In this document: piece after piece, positions 1-7,872 of the stretch | Numbering within the stretch: the first letter of the stretch is position 1 | Layout of the letters: each line of letters begins with the position of its first letter | From: Bacillota bacterium | Lineage (GTDB): Bacteria > Bacillota > Clostridia > UBA1381 > UMGS1253 | NCBI GenBank assembly: GCA_022706785.1 | Contig: JAKJBW010000003.1 | Coordinates: forward strand, 1 to 64,000 | Direction: 5' to 3' | DNA: 64,000 nt | The notes under the pieces: generated by a model | Told to the model about the DNA's origin: nothing | What the model saw: only the letters and a program-made list of their open reading frames with translations | Database searches by the model: none | Made by a program: the position numbers and the translations under genes

Positions 1-125
1 GCTTAAGCGGCGGCCTGTAATAGTAATGCGGTTGGCGGACTTATTCAATGCGTCTTAAGACGCTGCGCCAGTAATATGCCCTTTTAGGGCTTGTGCAAAC
101 CACCAGTTCAACTGGTGGTTTTGAT
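1..125. repeat. Three successive hairpins, possible IS200/IS605-type element end
   Basis: Three inverted repeats follow one another: GCGTCTTAAGACGC (50-63), GCCCT/AGGGC with a TTT loop (77-89), and ACCACCAGTT/AACTGGTGGT (about 101-121) followed by TTTTGATT. No coding frame is evident. The last hairpin resembles the sub-terminal hairpins of IS200/IS605-family elements, and the element body would lie left of the window. It could instead simply end transcription of the SLH protease gene, which stops at 147 on the opposite strand. Confidence 0.35.
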
Positions 126-146
126 TAATGTAAAAAATTCAAGAGC

Positions 147-2123
147 CTATAATTGAGACGGCATAATTATAACTTCATTAGTGCCGACGGATATAAAAAC
201 ACAAATTATGGTATTGTCCTTCACATAGGTATACATAAGATATCCATATTGATTGTTTTGAGTTTTATCGTATAGAGTAAATCCCTCGTCATACAGCAAA
301 TCGATATACTTCAGTACTTGATCCTGATCCAACGAATAAACATACATATAACCGCCGGTATCACGTGCTTCTTTTTCAAGCAATCTGGCGCCGGTTACAG
401 TCCCGTAGTTGGGTGCTTCGGGCACTTCCGGATAATAACTGGTCTTATTGGTGCCAGAATTTTGGTTGTTGTTATCGGAGGCCGAAAAGATAACGAAAAT
501 TACATTCAGGCGTGCATTCGCACTGATCAGTACCATCTGGTTGCCGTTAACAAAATAGCTATCCAGATAGTCTGTACCTGTTTCTGTCTTATACAAAGTG
601 TATCCGTCAGCTACAAGTGCTTTTGCGTACGCGATAAAATCATCTGAATTGAAGGAATATGTATAGCTAACTATCTGTTTATCGTTTATATCGCGCTTAA
701 GATAAGGCGTTCCTGTGACAGAAGTATAATCCCGCACAGCATTGTTTTCCTTATAATAGGCTGAAGGTTGCGCAGTGACAGGGGTTGGGGTTGGGGTCTG
801 CGTCGGTTGCGGCGCAAAGAGCTTTTCCAGCGTAATTCCGGCACCGCGGGTAATGGTAGGGATTACGTTGGACGGTACGGCCAGATTAAGATTTTGGCCG
901 TTTGTAAAGGCAGCCGTGGAAATGCCGATTACCTCACACTGTTCATTCAATACTGCGCCGCCACTGCTGCCGGGAGAAATAGGCGCGGATATTTGAATAA
1001 AGGTCATATCCTCAATGGTCCGTTTGGCATTGGAAACGACGCCCTCTGAAATTGTGTTTTTTAGGCCTAAGGGGCTGCCCACACAAAAGATTCTCTGGCC
1101 TGTCTGAACCTTGTCGGAATCGCCAAGCTTCAGTGCGGTAAAGCCGTTGCCGTCTACCTGAATGATAGCGACATCCTTCGTCTTATCATAGCCGTAAACA
1201 ACACTGATATCATACTTGTTCCCGTCAAGGGTAACGGCTTTAGCGGAACTGGCATCTTCAATGACGTGGTAATTGGTTACTGCCACGCCACTTTCCTCAA
1301 TAAAAAACCCGCTGCCGTTTGCTACCGCCTCACCGCTTGAATCGTATATTTCTATCTGAAACACACCTGAACCGGCGTTGTCTGAAATAGCCACCGCGTC
1401 CATTTTGACCGGGGTAGGCGCGGGCGTGGCGGCTGTGGGCACAGAAGCGGGGACAAAGGTTTTTCTTTGCGTAGGATCAATAATGCGGTTTAATATTGCA
1501 CTGGCCTCCGCCCTGGTAATGTTTGCAGTGGGCGAAAAGGTGCCATACTCGTCGTTTCCGGTAATAACACCGGCGCGATAAAGCATGATAATTTCATTAT
1601 AATAGAGCGTATCATATTTCATGTCCGGAATGGACTCAATTTTAATGTTAATGTTTTCAAATTCCATAAAGGGCAGCGATTTAGCAAAAATATAGCCCAT
1701 TTCGGAACGAGTAGCCGGTTTGTCATACTCATTTTTAAATGAATCTTCTTTGATGATGCCATTTTTCACGGCGTAATCCACATTGGCCATATACCATTCC
1801 TGGCCTGAAACAGGCGTCGGCGCGGATTTTGAATTATAAATGCAATTCACTCTTACGGCGAAGGTAAGCGCTTCAGCTATGCTAACCAATCCATACGGAG
1901 AAAATTTACTTTCGTCTGTGCCATTTGTTATACCGTAACAGTAGGAGTTGGAAACCTCCGAATAGAACCAGTCCGAAGGCGCTATATCGTTAAAGATGCC
2001 GGGACTATAGGTTCGGATTTTTTGAAAACTGTTCATCTGCTGGGACGCGTAACCTGTGATGCATTGGGATAGTAATAACAGAGCCAGTGTGAGGGATAAA
2101 ACTTTTGGGCGCATTTTTCTCAT
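147..2123 (-). CDS. Secreted SLH-domain trypsin-like (HtrA-type) serine protease
   Basis: This 658-residue protein begins with a basic, hydrophobic signal peptide (about residues 1-27, ending near GYAS). S-layer homology repeats follow (about 43-215, for example DIAPSDWFY and FSPTANITRAEA), which in Gram-positive bacteria hold proteins on the cell wall. A Pro/Thr-rich linker leads to a chymotrypsin-fold protease domain with the triad visible as His286 (NYHVIED), Asp317 (KDVAII) and Ser387 (PGSSGGA). No PDZ domain is seen. The C-terminus holds two similar segments around YSF/YSLD with KALVADGYTLY and DLLYDEGFTLY, a duplicated unknown module. The ribosome site AAAGGAGGTACC lies just upstream of the start. 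The gene stands alone, divergent from the recombinase locus. Substrate unknown. Confidence 0.9.
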   Translation of the reverse strand: MRKMRPKVLSLTLALLLLSQCITGYASQQMNSFQKIRTYSPGIFNDIAPSDWFYSEVSNSYCYGITNGTDESKFSPYGLVSIAEALTFAVRVNCIYNSKSAPTPVSGQEWYMANVDYAVKNGIIKEDSFKNEYDKPATRSEMGYIFAKSLPFMEFENINIKIESIPDMKYDTLYYNEIIMLYRAGVITGNDEYGTFSPTANITRAEASAILNRIIDPTQRKTFVPASVPTAATPAPTPVKMDAVAISDNAGSGVFQIEIYDSSGEAVANGSGFFIEESGVAVTNYHVIEDASSAKAVTLDGNKYDISVVYGYDKTKDVAIIQVDGNGFTALKLGDSDKVQTGQRIFCVGSPLGLKNTISEGVVSNAKRTIEDMTFIQISAPISPGSSGGAVLNEQCEVIGISTAAFTNGQNLNLAVPSNVIPTITRGAGITLEKLFAPQPTQTPTPTPVTAQPSAYYKENNAVRDYTSVTGTPYLKRDINDKQIVSYTYSFNSDDFIAYAKALVADGYTLYKTETGTDYLDSYFVNGNQMVLISANARLNVIFVIFSASDNNNQNSGTNKTSYYPEVPEAPNYGTVTGARLLEKEARDTGGYMYVYSLDQDQVLKYIDLLYDEGFTLYDKTQNNQYGYLMYTYVKDNTIICVFISVGTNEVIIMPSQL

Positions 2124-2377
2124 AAAATTGTGGTACCTCCTTTTTTTGAATATCCCGCAAGCATTGTATTATAAATTTGATCATATGTCAATCACAATAA
2201 AATTGTCACACGCTTGCAATTGCCTGAAATGCTGCGCTGTGGCTGACAATTTTGTTTGAACAGGAGTCGTTTAGCCTGGGCATGCAATATGACAGGCATT
2301 AAGACAATCTTCCCCGCAATATATTGGTATTACAGGCATTTATAACCTGTCTGAATAAAAGTATTGTAGGTGAGGGT

Positions 2378-2533
2378 ATGTCGGATATCAGCCCGCCTGA
2401 CGGTAAAGTGACGATAATATACAGCAGCGATAAAGAAGATTTACAGAGCCTTATTGAAAAAGCGTTTCAAATATACCTTAAGACAGGTAGTTATTTATCA
2501 AACAGAGGAGCGAATTGTAATGATCCTTTATGA
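2378..2533 (+). CDS. Small ORF translationally coupled to serine recombinase 1
   Basis: This 51-residue reading frame starts at ATG 2378 after a GGTGAGGG ribosome site and overlaps the recombinase start by 14 bp. The sequence (MSDISPPDGKVTIIYSSDKE and onward) is acidic and resembles no family I can name with confidence. The overlap suggests co-translation, so it may be an accessory or directionality protein for the recombinase. An upstream ATG in the same frame (2324) lacks a clear ribosome site. An imperfect ACAGG...CCTGT inverted repeat at 2332-2350 could be an operator. Confidence 0.5.
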   Translation: MSDISPPDGKVTIIYSSDKEDLQSLIEKAFQIYLKTGSYLSNRGANCNDPL

Positions 2534-4067
2534 TAATAGCTGCAAAATTTTTAATGTCGGCATGTATTTAAGGCTGTCAAGAGAGGACGATTTGTCAGGG
2601 GTAAGCGAGAGCATACAAAATCAAAAGGACTTTCTTACAAGGTATGTGACTCAAAACGGCTGGAACCTTGCAGGAGTGTATGCTGATGACGGATACAGCG
2701 GAACCAATTTTGAGCGCCCGGAATTTCAAAGGCTGCTTGCAGACATTGAAGCCGGCCGGGTGAATTGCGTTGTCACAAAGGATTTATCGAGGCTGGGCAG
2801 GGATTATATCCTGACAGGCCATTATCTTGAAAAATACTTTCCTGAAAAAAGGGTAAGGTATATCGCCGTAAATGACGGCATTGACACCTTTGAAGACAAC
2901 AGCAACAACGATATGTCGCCGTTTCGCAGTGTGATTAATGACATGTATGCCAAAGATATTTCAAAAAAAGTCCGCACAGCTCTGCATACCAAAAAGCTAA
3001 ACGGAAGCTTTATTGGCTCTGTACCGCCATATGGTTATCAAAAGTCGCCGGAAAACAAGCACAGGTTAATCGTTGAGCCTGAAACCGCTAAGGTTGTAAA
3101 AAAGATTTATGAGATGTTTATTCAGGGGAGTACAAAGTTTGGGATTGCAAATCAGCTTTCAGCGGAAGGGATACCAACTCCGTCGGCAAGCAAACAATTA
3201 ACAGCAACACAAAAAAGACACAAAGGGGTATGGAACGAAGCTACTATAGACAGGATTCTAAAGAATCCGACTTATATAGGCAACCTGACCCAAAACAGAG
3301 CCAGGAAAATTAACTACAAGGTGCAAAGCAGGGTCAATTTACCGCGTGATGAATGGATTATCGTAGAAAACACCCATGAGCCGATTATTTCAGCTGAAGC
3401 GTTTAATTTGGTACAGCAAATCATATCCCAAAAGGGGTATGTAAAAAAGGACAGTCAAACAGGGCACCTGTTATCCGGCCTTGTGAAATGCGGCGATTGC
3501 GGCGGTCCTATGACCTTCGTAAAGGATGGTCCGACCAGAACATATCTTGCATGCTCTACATGGAGAAAGCATGCGAAATTAGGCTTGTGTACTTCCCATT
3601 GTATCAGGGAGGATTATGTGCTTGAGCAAGTCATACAGGCATTAAGGCAGGCCTCTGCTAGTCTAAACAGAGATAAGATAGCACAGAAGGCCGTATGCAA
3701 TACCAGCCAGACAGCACAATCGGAAACCGATACAGATGAGCTGGCTGCCGGGCTGGAACAGATCAAACATGTTATCGCAAGCCTTTACATAGATAAAGTA
3801 AAAGGGATTATTACCGAAAACGATTTTTTGGATATGTCCGCTCAGTTCAATACAGAGCGCGATAAGCTGTCAAAGCAGTTAAAACAGATTCAGGACGCTG
3901 TGCAGCACAAACGGGAAATACAAAGCAATCGTGATATGATTTTATCCGTTCTGGAGCAGTTTTTAACCTTTGAGCAAATCGACCGGACCACACTTGCCAT
4001 ATTGGTTGAAAAGGTTGAGATTTTTAATCAAAAGCAAATCAAAATTCATGTTAACTTTCATATATAA
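2520..4067 (+). CDS. Large serine recombinase 1 (TnpX/SpoIVCA-type)
   Basis: This 515-residue site-specific recombinase has an N-terminal resolvase catalytic domain with the nucleophile Ser20 in YLRLSRED and further conserved motifs DDGYSGTNFERPEF and KDLSRLGRDY. A recombinase domain follows (PYGYQKSPENK, RILKNPTYIG), then a zinc ribbon (CGDCGGPM...CSTW...C) and a C-terminal coiled coil. The start chosen is ATG 2520, preceded by AGAGGAG; the longer frame from 2454 has no ribosome site. It ends only about 24 nt before a fragment of dpaA in the same frame and orientation, the usual position of such a gene next to its att site. It is therefore the likely integrase/excisionase of an element whose left end is outside the window. 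Confidence 0.92.
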   Translation: MILYDNSCKIFNVGMYLRLSREDDLSGVSESIQNQKDFLTRYVTQNGWNLAGVYADDGYSGTNFERPEFQRLLADIEAGRVNCVVTKDLSRLGRDYILTGHYLEKYFPEKRVRYIAVNDGIDTFEDNSNNDMSPFRSVINDMYAKDISKKVRTALHTKKLNGSFIGSVPPYGYQKSPENKHRLIVEPETAKVVKKIYEMFIQGSTKFGIANQLSAEGIPTPSASKQLTATQKRHKGVWNEATIDRILKNPTYIGNLTQNRARKINYKVQSRVNLPRDEWIIVENTHEPIISAEAFNLVQQIISQKGYVKKDSQTGHLLSGLVKCGDCGGPMTFVKDGPTRTYLACSTWRKHAKLGLCTSHCIREDYVLEQVIQALRQASASLNRDKIAQKAVCNTSQTAQSETDTDELAAGLEQIKHVIASLYIDKVKGIITENDFLDMSAQFNTERDKLSKQLKQIQDAVQHKREIQSNRDMILSVLEQFLTFEQIDRTTLAILVEKVEIFNQKQIKIHVNFHI

Positions 4068-4091
4068 AAAAATTTCTTGTTCAAAATAAAT

Positions 4092-4162
4092 TCGGGCGGG
4101 GTAGATATGAGTGCGGCTCAGGCGTTGGGTATTAAAACAATATGGGCACTCTCGCTTCCGGG
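4092..4162 (+). pseudogene. dpaA: dpaA (spoVFA) middle fragment, codons before the element insertion
   Basis: Read in frame, this stretch gives SGGVDMSAAQALGIKTIWAL followed by SLPG. It matches the conserved late region of dipicolinate synthase subunit A (in B. subtilis SpoVFA, PGGTDFKYAEKQGIKALLAP then GLPG). The frame leftward (KNFLFKIN) does not look like DpaA and meets the recombinase 1 stop at 4065-4067, so the first breakpoint lies near 4090-4098. To the right the DpaA frame is lost after CTTCCGGG at 4162 and resumes at 36989. In the unexcised state an ATG at 4107 could yield only a roughly 41-residue hybrid peptide. The first roughly 230 codons of dpaA are not in this window. Confidence 0.85.
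4155..4162 (+). other. attL core of the element
   Basis: The 8-bp core CTTCCGGG at the left junction lies between dpaA codons on the left and the element arm GGAGGTGATGAGGGG on the right. It is identical to the core at 36989-36996. Confidence 0.85.
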
Positions 4163-4247
4163 GGAGGTGATGAGGGGAAAAGGTTGCGGACAAAATATAT
4201 CGGATTTGGAAAACGCATATACATATCCTTAGAGGAGGCGGAAATAG

Positions 4248-4421
4248 ATGGAAAAATTAGTGAGAGAATATGAAAAGAACGGGTTTAACGTAAAAATATT
4301 CGCGCCGGACGCCACCGACGGCGAAAAGACCGTCAAGCGGACAGAGATTAGGGAAAAGGTGGTAAGGGCGTTAAAAAAGGCGCGGCAAGCGGAAGTAGGA
4401 TACGTGCAGGGAAGCGTGTAA
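4248..4421 (+). CDS. Small hypothetical protein at the left end of the element
   Basis: This 57-residue protein begins MEKLVREYEKNGFNVKIF and is charged, with a Lys/Arg-rich second half (REKVVRALKKARQ). It is preceded by a strong ribosome site, AGAGGAGGCGG, 8 nt before the ATG. It is the first gene inside the left end and points inward. Recombination directionality factors of serine integrases are small charged proteins, so this is a candidate on position and size alone. An inverted repeat follows it (4428-4461). Confidence 0.55.
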   Translation: MEKLVREYEKNGFNVKIFAPDATDGEKTVKRTEIREKVVRALKKARQAEVGYVQGSV

Positions 4422-4427
4422 ATCGGG

Positions 4428-4461
4428 CAGACCATTTTCCGGTTCTCGATAAAATGGTCTG
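4428..4461 (+). terminator. Hairpin after the 57-residue ORF
   Basis: CAGACCATTTT and AAAATGGTCTG form an 11-bp perfect stem around a 12-nt loop, 6 nt after the stop of the small ORF. The following T-run is weak (TTATGGG), so termination is likely but not certain. Confidence 0.5.
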
Positions 4462-4483
4462 TTATGGGATATTGCGTTTTGCT

Positions 4484-4954
4484 TTAGATTTGTCTGTCGC
4501 TGAGACTCAATCGGCTCACAATAAGCGTTGCTAAATAAAGTAAGGCTCCGATAGCACCACAAATACTTCCGTACATATAGTATGGAAACCAGTACAGGTA
4601 ATACGGCTGTGTGCTTGCGTATCTTTCACCCAAAAATCCCGCTATGTAAAGATATATAGCAAAAAGAACTATACCAACACCTAAGACCTTAAACACCATA
4701 ACTACTTTACCTCTTTTTCGCAACGCATTTGGTTGCTTTGCCATTTTTACAGCAGTTAGAACAAAAGTGACTATAATAATTATTGCAATCAATATCGCAA
4801 TAATATAGTGTACGCGCGTGAAGTCCCACGCCATTGACATAGCGTTGTCTATACGAAATTGCCGCTCTATATTCGCCTGATAGATATAGAGAACCGGGAA
4901 CAATAGCGACGAAACAAATGCCGCGCCAAGTAACCACCATTTTATAGTTTTCAT
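4484..4954 (-). CDS. Four-helix membrane protein, unknown function
   Basis: About 156 residues with four hydrophobic segments: near the N-terminus (WWLLGAAFVSSLLFPVLYIY), IIAILIAIIIIVTFVLTAV, VLGVGIVLFAIYLYIAG and GAIGALLYLATLIV. It ends RLSLSDRQI. I recognise no family. Start 4954 (MKTIKWW) is preferred because GACGGGGAT lies upstream. A start at 4984 would overlap the stop of the previous gene as ATGA and is the alternative. It is the last gene of a minus-strand cargo run. Confidence 0.6.
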   Translation of the reverse strand: MKTIKWWLLGAAFVSSLLFPVLYIYQANIERQFRIDNAMSMAWDFTRVHYIIAILIAIIIIVTFVLTAVKMAKQPNALRKRGKVVMVFKVLGVGIVLFAIYLYIAGFLGERYASTQPYYLYWFPYYMYGSICGAIGALLYLATLIVSRLSLSDRQI

Positions 4955-4980
4955 TGAAATATCCCCGTCCAATCTCAAAA

Positions 4981-5682
4981 TCATACCCCTATGAACTTAT
5001 TAATTTTCCTGATATCCGCATTGGGATTCAGCGCATATACCCGCTCCGTAATTTTTTCAATCGCCTCATCCCGTGTAATGTTGTTTGCTCTGTCCATTAC
5101 ACGTTCGCCCCAAAACCGCTCGACCGTGCAAAACATGGTGGACGACCAGCCATATTCCGCGCCCTTTGCCGACAGCTTTCTTGCGTTGCCGCACATGGTA
5201 ATGTACATCTTCATCTGTAATTCGGTGATCGCCCGGTCAAATTTGGATTTGTCCTCTTTGCCAAAACCGCCCTCCTGTTTGATGATATGAAGGGGCAATA
5301 CATCATTTTGCTCAAAAAGCTCGTAAATTCGTTTCGCAAAATGGCTGACTGTGCCGTTTTGATAATCCTCGTTAAAACTTCTCCCGCCGCGGCGTACCGC
5401 CAGAAAATAAGGATACCACTCTTTTGTGATATAACCGCTTTTATTAAAAAACAGTTTGGAATATGCATTATCATCGCGTTCGTTAAGAACCCTCATGCGC
5501 CATTCCCACGGGTCGGTTTCGGGATTTTCAGTGTGCCAGCGAACAGGAGTCTCATAAGGCGGAGCTTCCTGCCAATTCCACGGAACGATTGCATATATGC
5601 CCTCGTGATTGCCGCCGCCCATTGAAAAGCCTGATTTTTGCAGCGCGTTTAGAAAATCTTCAAAACATAATATTTTACTCAT
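4981..5682 (-). CDS. Hypothetical protein, AlkZ-related-like
   Basis: About 233 residues of soluble protein. Segments such as GGRSFNEDYQNGTVSHFAKR, FDRAITELQMKMYITMCG and STMFCTVERFWGERVM suggest a winged-helix protein of the type annotated as AlkZ-related, that is, distantly like HTH DNA glycosylases. That link is from memory of similar proteins and not from a catalytic motif I can point to. Start M7 (MSKILCF) is favoured; GTG at 5700 is possible. The 5' end overlaps the 3' end of the acetyltransferase gene. Repair-type neighbours (MGMT-like, HhH protein) fit a DNA-maintenance cargo. Confidence 0.5.
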   Translation of the reverse strand: MSKILCFEDFLNALQKSGFSMGGGNHEGIYAIVPWNWQEAPPYETPVRWHTENPETDPWEWRMRVLNERDDNAYSKLFFNKSGYITKEWYPYFLAVRRGGRSFNEDYQNGTVSHFAKRIYELFEQNDVLPLHIIKQEGGFGKEDKSKFDRAITELQMKMYITMCGNARKLSAKGAEYGWSSTMFCTVERFWGERVMDRANNITRDEAIEKITERVYALNPNADIRKINKFIGV

Positions 5683-6151
5683 TTGTTTTATCACTTTCAC
5701 ACAATTTTTTCTTCATACAAATAGAATCTGGCATATCCTTGTACTGCCCAAAATTGGGAATAACCTCATAACCTATTTTTCTGTATAATGCCATCGCTGA
5801 AACCAGAGGTTCTCCGGATTCCAAAATCAAATATCCAAAACCTTTGTCCTTAGCAGCCCTTTCGAGTAATTGCATTAGAATCTTAGCGATGCCACAACCT
5901 CTATATTCTTTCCTTATAAAAACCCGCTTTACTTCTGCACATTCATCATCATACTTTTTGAAGCTGGCGCTTCCAACAGGAATGTTACCATCAAATGCGA
6001 CTATTACATCATGAATATCATCCAGTGTGTTATACGGTACATACTCTGCTCGATTTTCTTCTCCACCCACAAGCTCATTTAAAAAATCATCTAACTCATG
6101 GCACAGCTCTATAAAATCTTGATTACATCCATCTGTATATTCAAATCTCAT
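5675..6151 (-). CDS. GNAT family N-acetyltransferase
   Basis: A 158-residue protein with the GNAT fold. The acetyl-CoA loop is visible in FIRKEYRGCGIAKILMQLLE (the R/QxxGxG/A pattern), followed by KDKGFGYLILESGEPLVSA and a C-terminal YRKIGYEVIPNFG strand. The substrate is not predictable. Start ATG 6151 is chosen because AGGAGG lies 5-6 nt upstream; an ATG at 6169 would place that ribosome site inside the gene. The upstream sequence AAACAGGAATTTGAA recurs before the nucleotidyltransferase gene at 9448, suggesting shared cassette-like flanks. Confidence 0.85.
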   Translation of the reverse strand: MRFEYTDGCNQDFIELCHELDDFLNELVGGEENRAEYVPYNTLDDIHDVIVAFDGNIPVGSASFKKYDDECAEVKRVFIRKEYRGCGIAKILMQLLERAAKDKGFGYLILESGEPLVSAMALYRKIGYEVIPNFGQYKDMPDSICMKKKLCESDKTNE

Positions 6152-6212
6152 ATTACCTCCTATTTTCAAATTCCTGTTTATCTGCTCGTTAATAAATAAT
6201 GCAACACACCTT

Positions 6213-6333
6213 TAATTCCCAAACGTTCGTTATTTCATCAGTCGCAAAACTGTATCAGTAATTTTGCAAAATAATACAAAACTACATATCCTTTATTCCG
6301 AGGTTTGCTTTGTAATAATTTTTAACTTTGTTG
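6213..6333. repeat. 121-bp dispersed repeat, copy A
   Basis: About 90% identical by eye to 7752-7872 and in the same orientation. It starts TAATTCCC and ends AACTTTGTTG. Copy A lies directly after the stop of the MGMT-like gene, outside coding sequence. Confidence 0.75.
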
Positions 6334-6334
6334 C

Positions 6335-6805
6335 TCAAACTCTTTCTTTCAAGTCGAAAAACCTATCTTTATAATCCTTGACGAAATACCTTTTTCCCTT
6401 TTGAATGACCGTATGTCCTTCCATTTCAAGCCGGACTTTTTGCCCGTCGATGCCTTCCGGGTATTTTTCGTTCAGTTCGCCGTCTTTTTTTAGAGTTCTC
6501 CAGTAAGGTGTTTCATCTGCGCCGCGCTCGACTGAAGCTTTGGCCGCAATGTTGATAAATATTCCTGCAGTTAAGGGGCAGGTGTTATCCGCTCCATGTC
6601 TCTTTGCCAAATAACTTCTTATATAATCGGATGTGATGACCTTCCCTTTCGGCACTTTTTTCATGATTTCATCATAAGCGAGCGGAGGAGCAATAAGCAG
6701 CTTTGTTCCTCCATATCTTGAGATTTCCTTCGGATCGGTTATTTCGGAAATTTTCGGCATGTCTCTGCTGTCATTCAAATGATCGCTGAATGTTTTTTGG
6801 GCCAT
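6335..6805 (-). CDS. MGMT-family (alkyltransferase-like) protein
   Basis: A 156-residue protein. The central part (MKKVPKGKVITSDYIRSYLA to NTCPLTAGIFINIAAKA) matches the winged-helix DNA-binding half of O6-alkylguanine-DNA alkyltransferases (GKVTTYG...). The active-site PCHR motif is replaced by TCPLTAGIF, so alkyl transfer to cysteine in the standard way is doubtful. Alkyltransferase-like proteins of this type bind alkylated bases and hand them to nucleotide excision repair; that role here is inference. A 121-bp repeat begins immediately after its stop. Confidence 0.75.
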   Translation of the reverse strand: MAQKTFSDHLNDSRDMPKISEITDPKEISRYGGTKLLIAPPLAYDEIMKKVPKGKVITSDYIRSYLAKRHGADNTCPLTAGIFINIAAKASVERGADETPYWRTLKKDGELNEKYPEGIDGQKVRLEMEGHTVIQKGKRYFVKDYKDRFFDLKERV

Positions 6806-6880
6806 TCAACCTCAACTCCCATCCTGTAAATTTTTTCACCCCACACAGCATTGCGGTGTATTTTATACTACAAATACGGG

Positions 6881-7720
6881 CTATCTCACTGTTTGAAGGT
6901 TTTGTAATATTTCATGATAGCGCATTGTAGCCAAAGCACTTGTTTTACCCTTTTTGCAGAAAGAAAGCCCGGCCAGTTTAGGAACAATGCGCTCAACCAC
7001 AATCTGCCCGTTCACCATTTTGGATTCCAATGTTTCCAAGGCTTCGTGGAACCGCTTGTCCTCCTTTGCCCGGTCGTAAAAGGATAGGACATAGACGTAT
7101 ACAAAAAGATTGTAGTTTCGGAAAGGGTATTCGACCTGCATGAATAATGTGCCGATTCCATAGTGGCACGGGCCGATAGGTTTTCTTGTTGTCCAATGCT
7201 CCAGCAAAAAATCTACGGCCCTATCAAGCGCGGGTTCTTTGCCCCAATAATCGCTAAAGCGGAACGCATTTAGAGCGTTAAGCGTTGGGAAAGGATTTGA
7301 AAACTCTGTTTCAGGGCCCCGGCCAAAGCTGAATTTATTACAGCGCCAACCGCCGTCTGTATACTGGATATTAAAAAGATGCTGTAAGGTTTTTTGCAGT
7401 TTGGTATCGGAAGCATACCCCATATGGCAAAGTACATTGGCGGCGTGGATTGTTTGACATGGATAGACAGAGCCTTGTGGATACAACTTGAAACGCCCGT
7501 CCTCCTGCCAAGTGCTGAATATCAATTCGGCGGTTTCTTTCAGTAGAGGTTCTGCGGGCTCCATGCCCAATTCCAATAAGTACATTACGCTCTCCAAAGT
7601 TGAGAACGGCGCGCCTTTTATCAGACGCTTATCAGGCGTAGTCCAAAGGTCAGCTCCGTTATCATGCCTATGGGACAATATCGCTTCAACATCTGATGCA
7701 TATTGCTTCTCTACAGCCAT
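6881..7720 (-). CDS. Terpenoid-cyclase/prenyltransferase-fold (alpha/alpha-barrel) protein
   Basis: A 279-residue all-helical protein with squalene-cyclase-like repeats: a QW-type motif at FNIQYTDGGWRC and barrel segments TWQEDGRFKLYPQG and AVDFLLEHW. No DXDD cyclase motif is seen, so it probably uses the fold for another job. Start ATG 7720 (MAVEKQY) is chosen because GAGAGGGG lies just upstream. Flanked by the two 121-bp repeats. Function unknown. Confidence 0.65.
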   Translation of the reverse strand: MAVEKQYASDVEAILSHRHDNGADLWTTPDKRLIKGAPFSTLESVMYLLELGMEPAEPLLKETAELIFSTWQEDGRFKLYPQGSVYPCQTIHAANVLCHMGYASDTKLQKTLQHLFNIQYTDGGWRCNKFSFGRGPETEFSNPFPTLNALNAFRFSDYWGKEPALDRAVDFLLEHWTTRKPIGPCHYGIGTLFMQVEYPFRNYNLFVYVYVLSFYDRAKEDKRFHEALETLESKMVNGQIVVERIVPKLAGLSFCKKGKTSALATMRYHEILQNLQTVR

Positions 7721-7751
7721 TCCTTTCCCCTCTCTCAATGCGATCCATTTC

Positions 7752-7872
7752 TAATTCCCAAGTGTTCTTATTTTATCAGTCACAAAACTGTATAAGTAAT
7801 TTTGCAAAATCAATACAAAACTGCATATCCTTTATTCCGAGGTTTGCTTTGTAATAATTCTTAACTTTGTTG
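7752..7872. repeat. 121-bp dispersed repeat, copy B
   Basis: Second copy of the repeat at 6213-6333. Here the repeat overlaps the end of the preceding minus-strand gene, whose last residues (about KLRIITKQTSE) are encoded by it. The same bases are non-coding in copy A, consistent with recombination that moved gene ends. Confidence 0.75.

Noticed and set aside
2317-2345. Sigma-E-like promoter before recombinase 1 (ATATT and CATTTATA)
   Set aside because: Spacing is about 11 nt and the match is weak; it is not enough to claim sporulation control from sequence alone.
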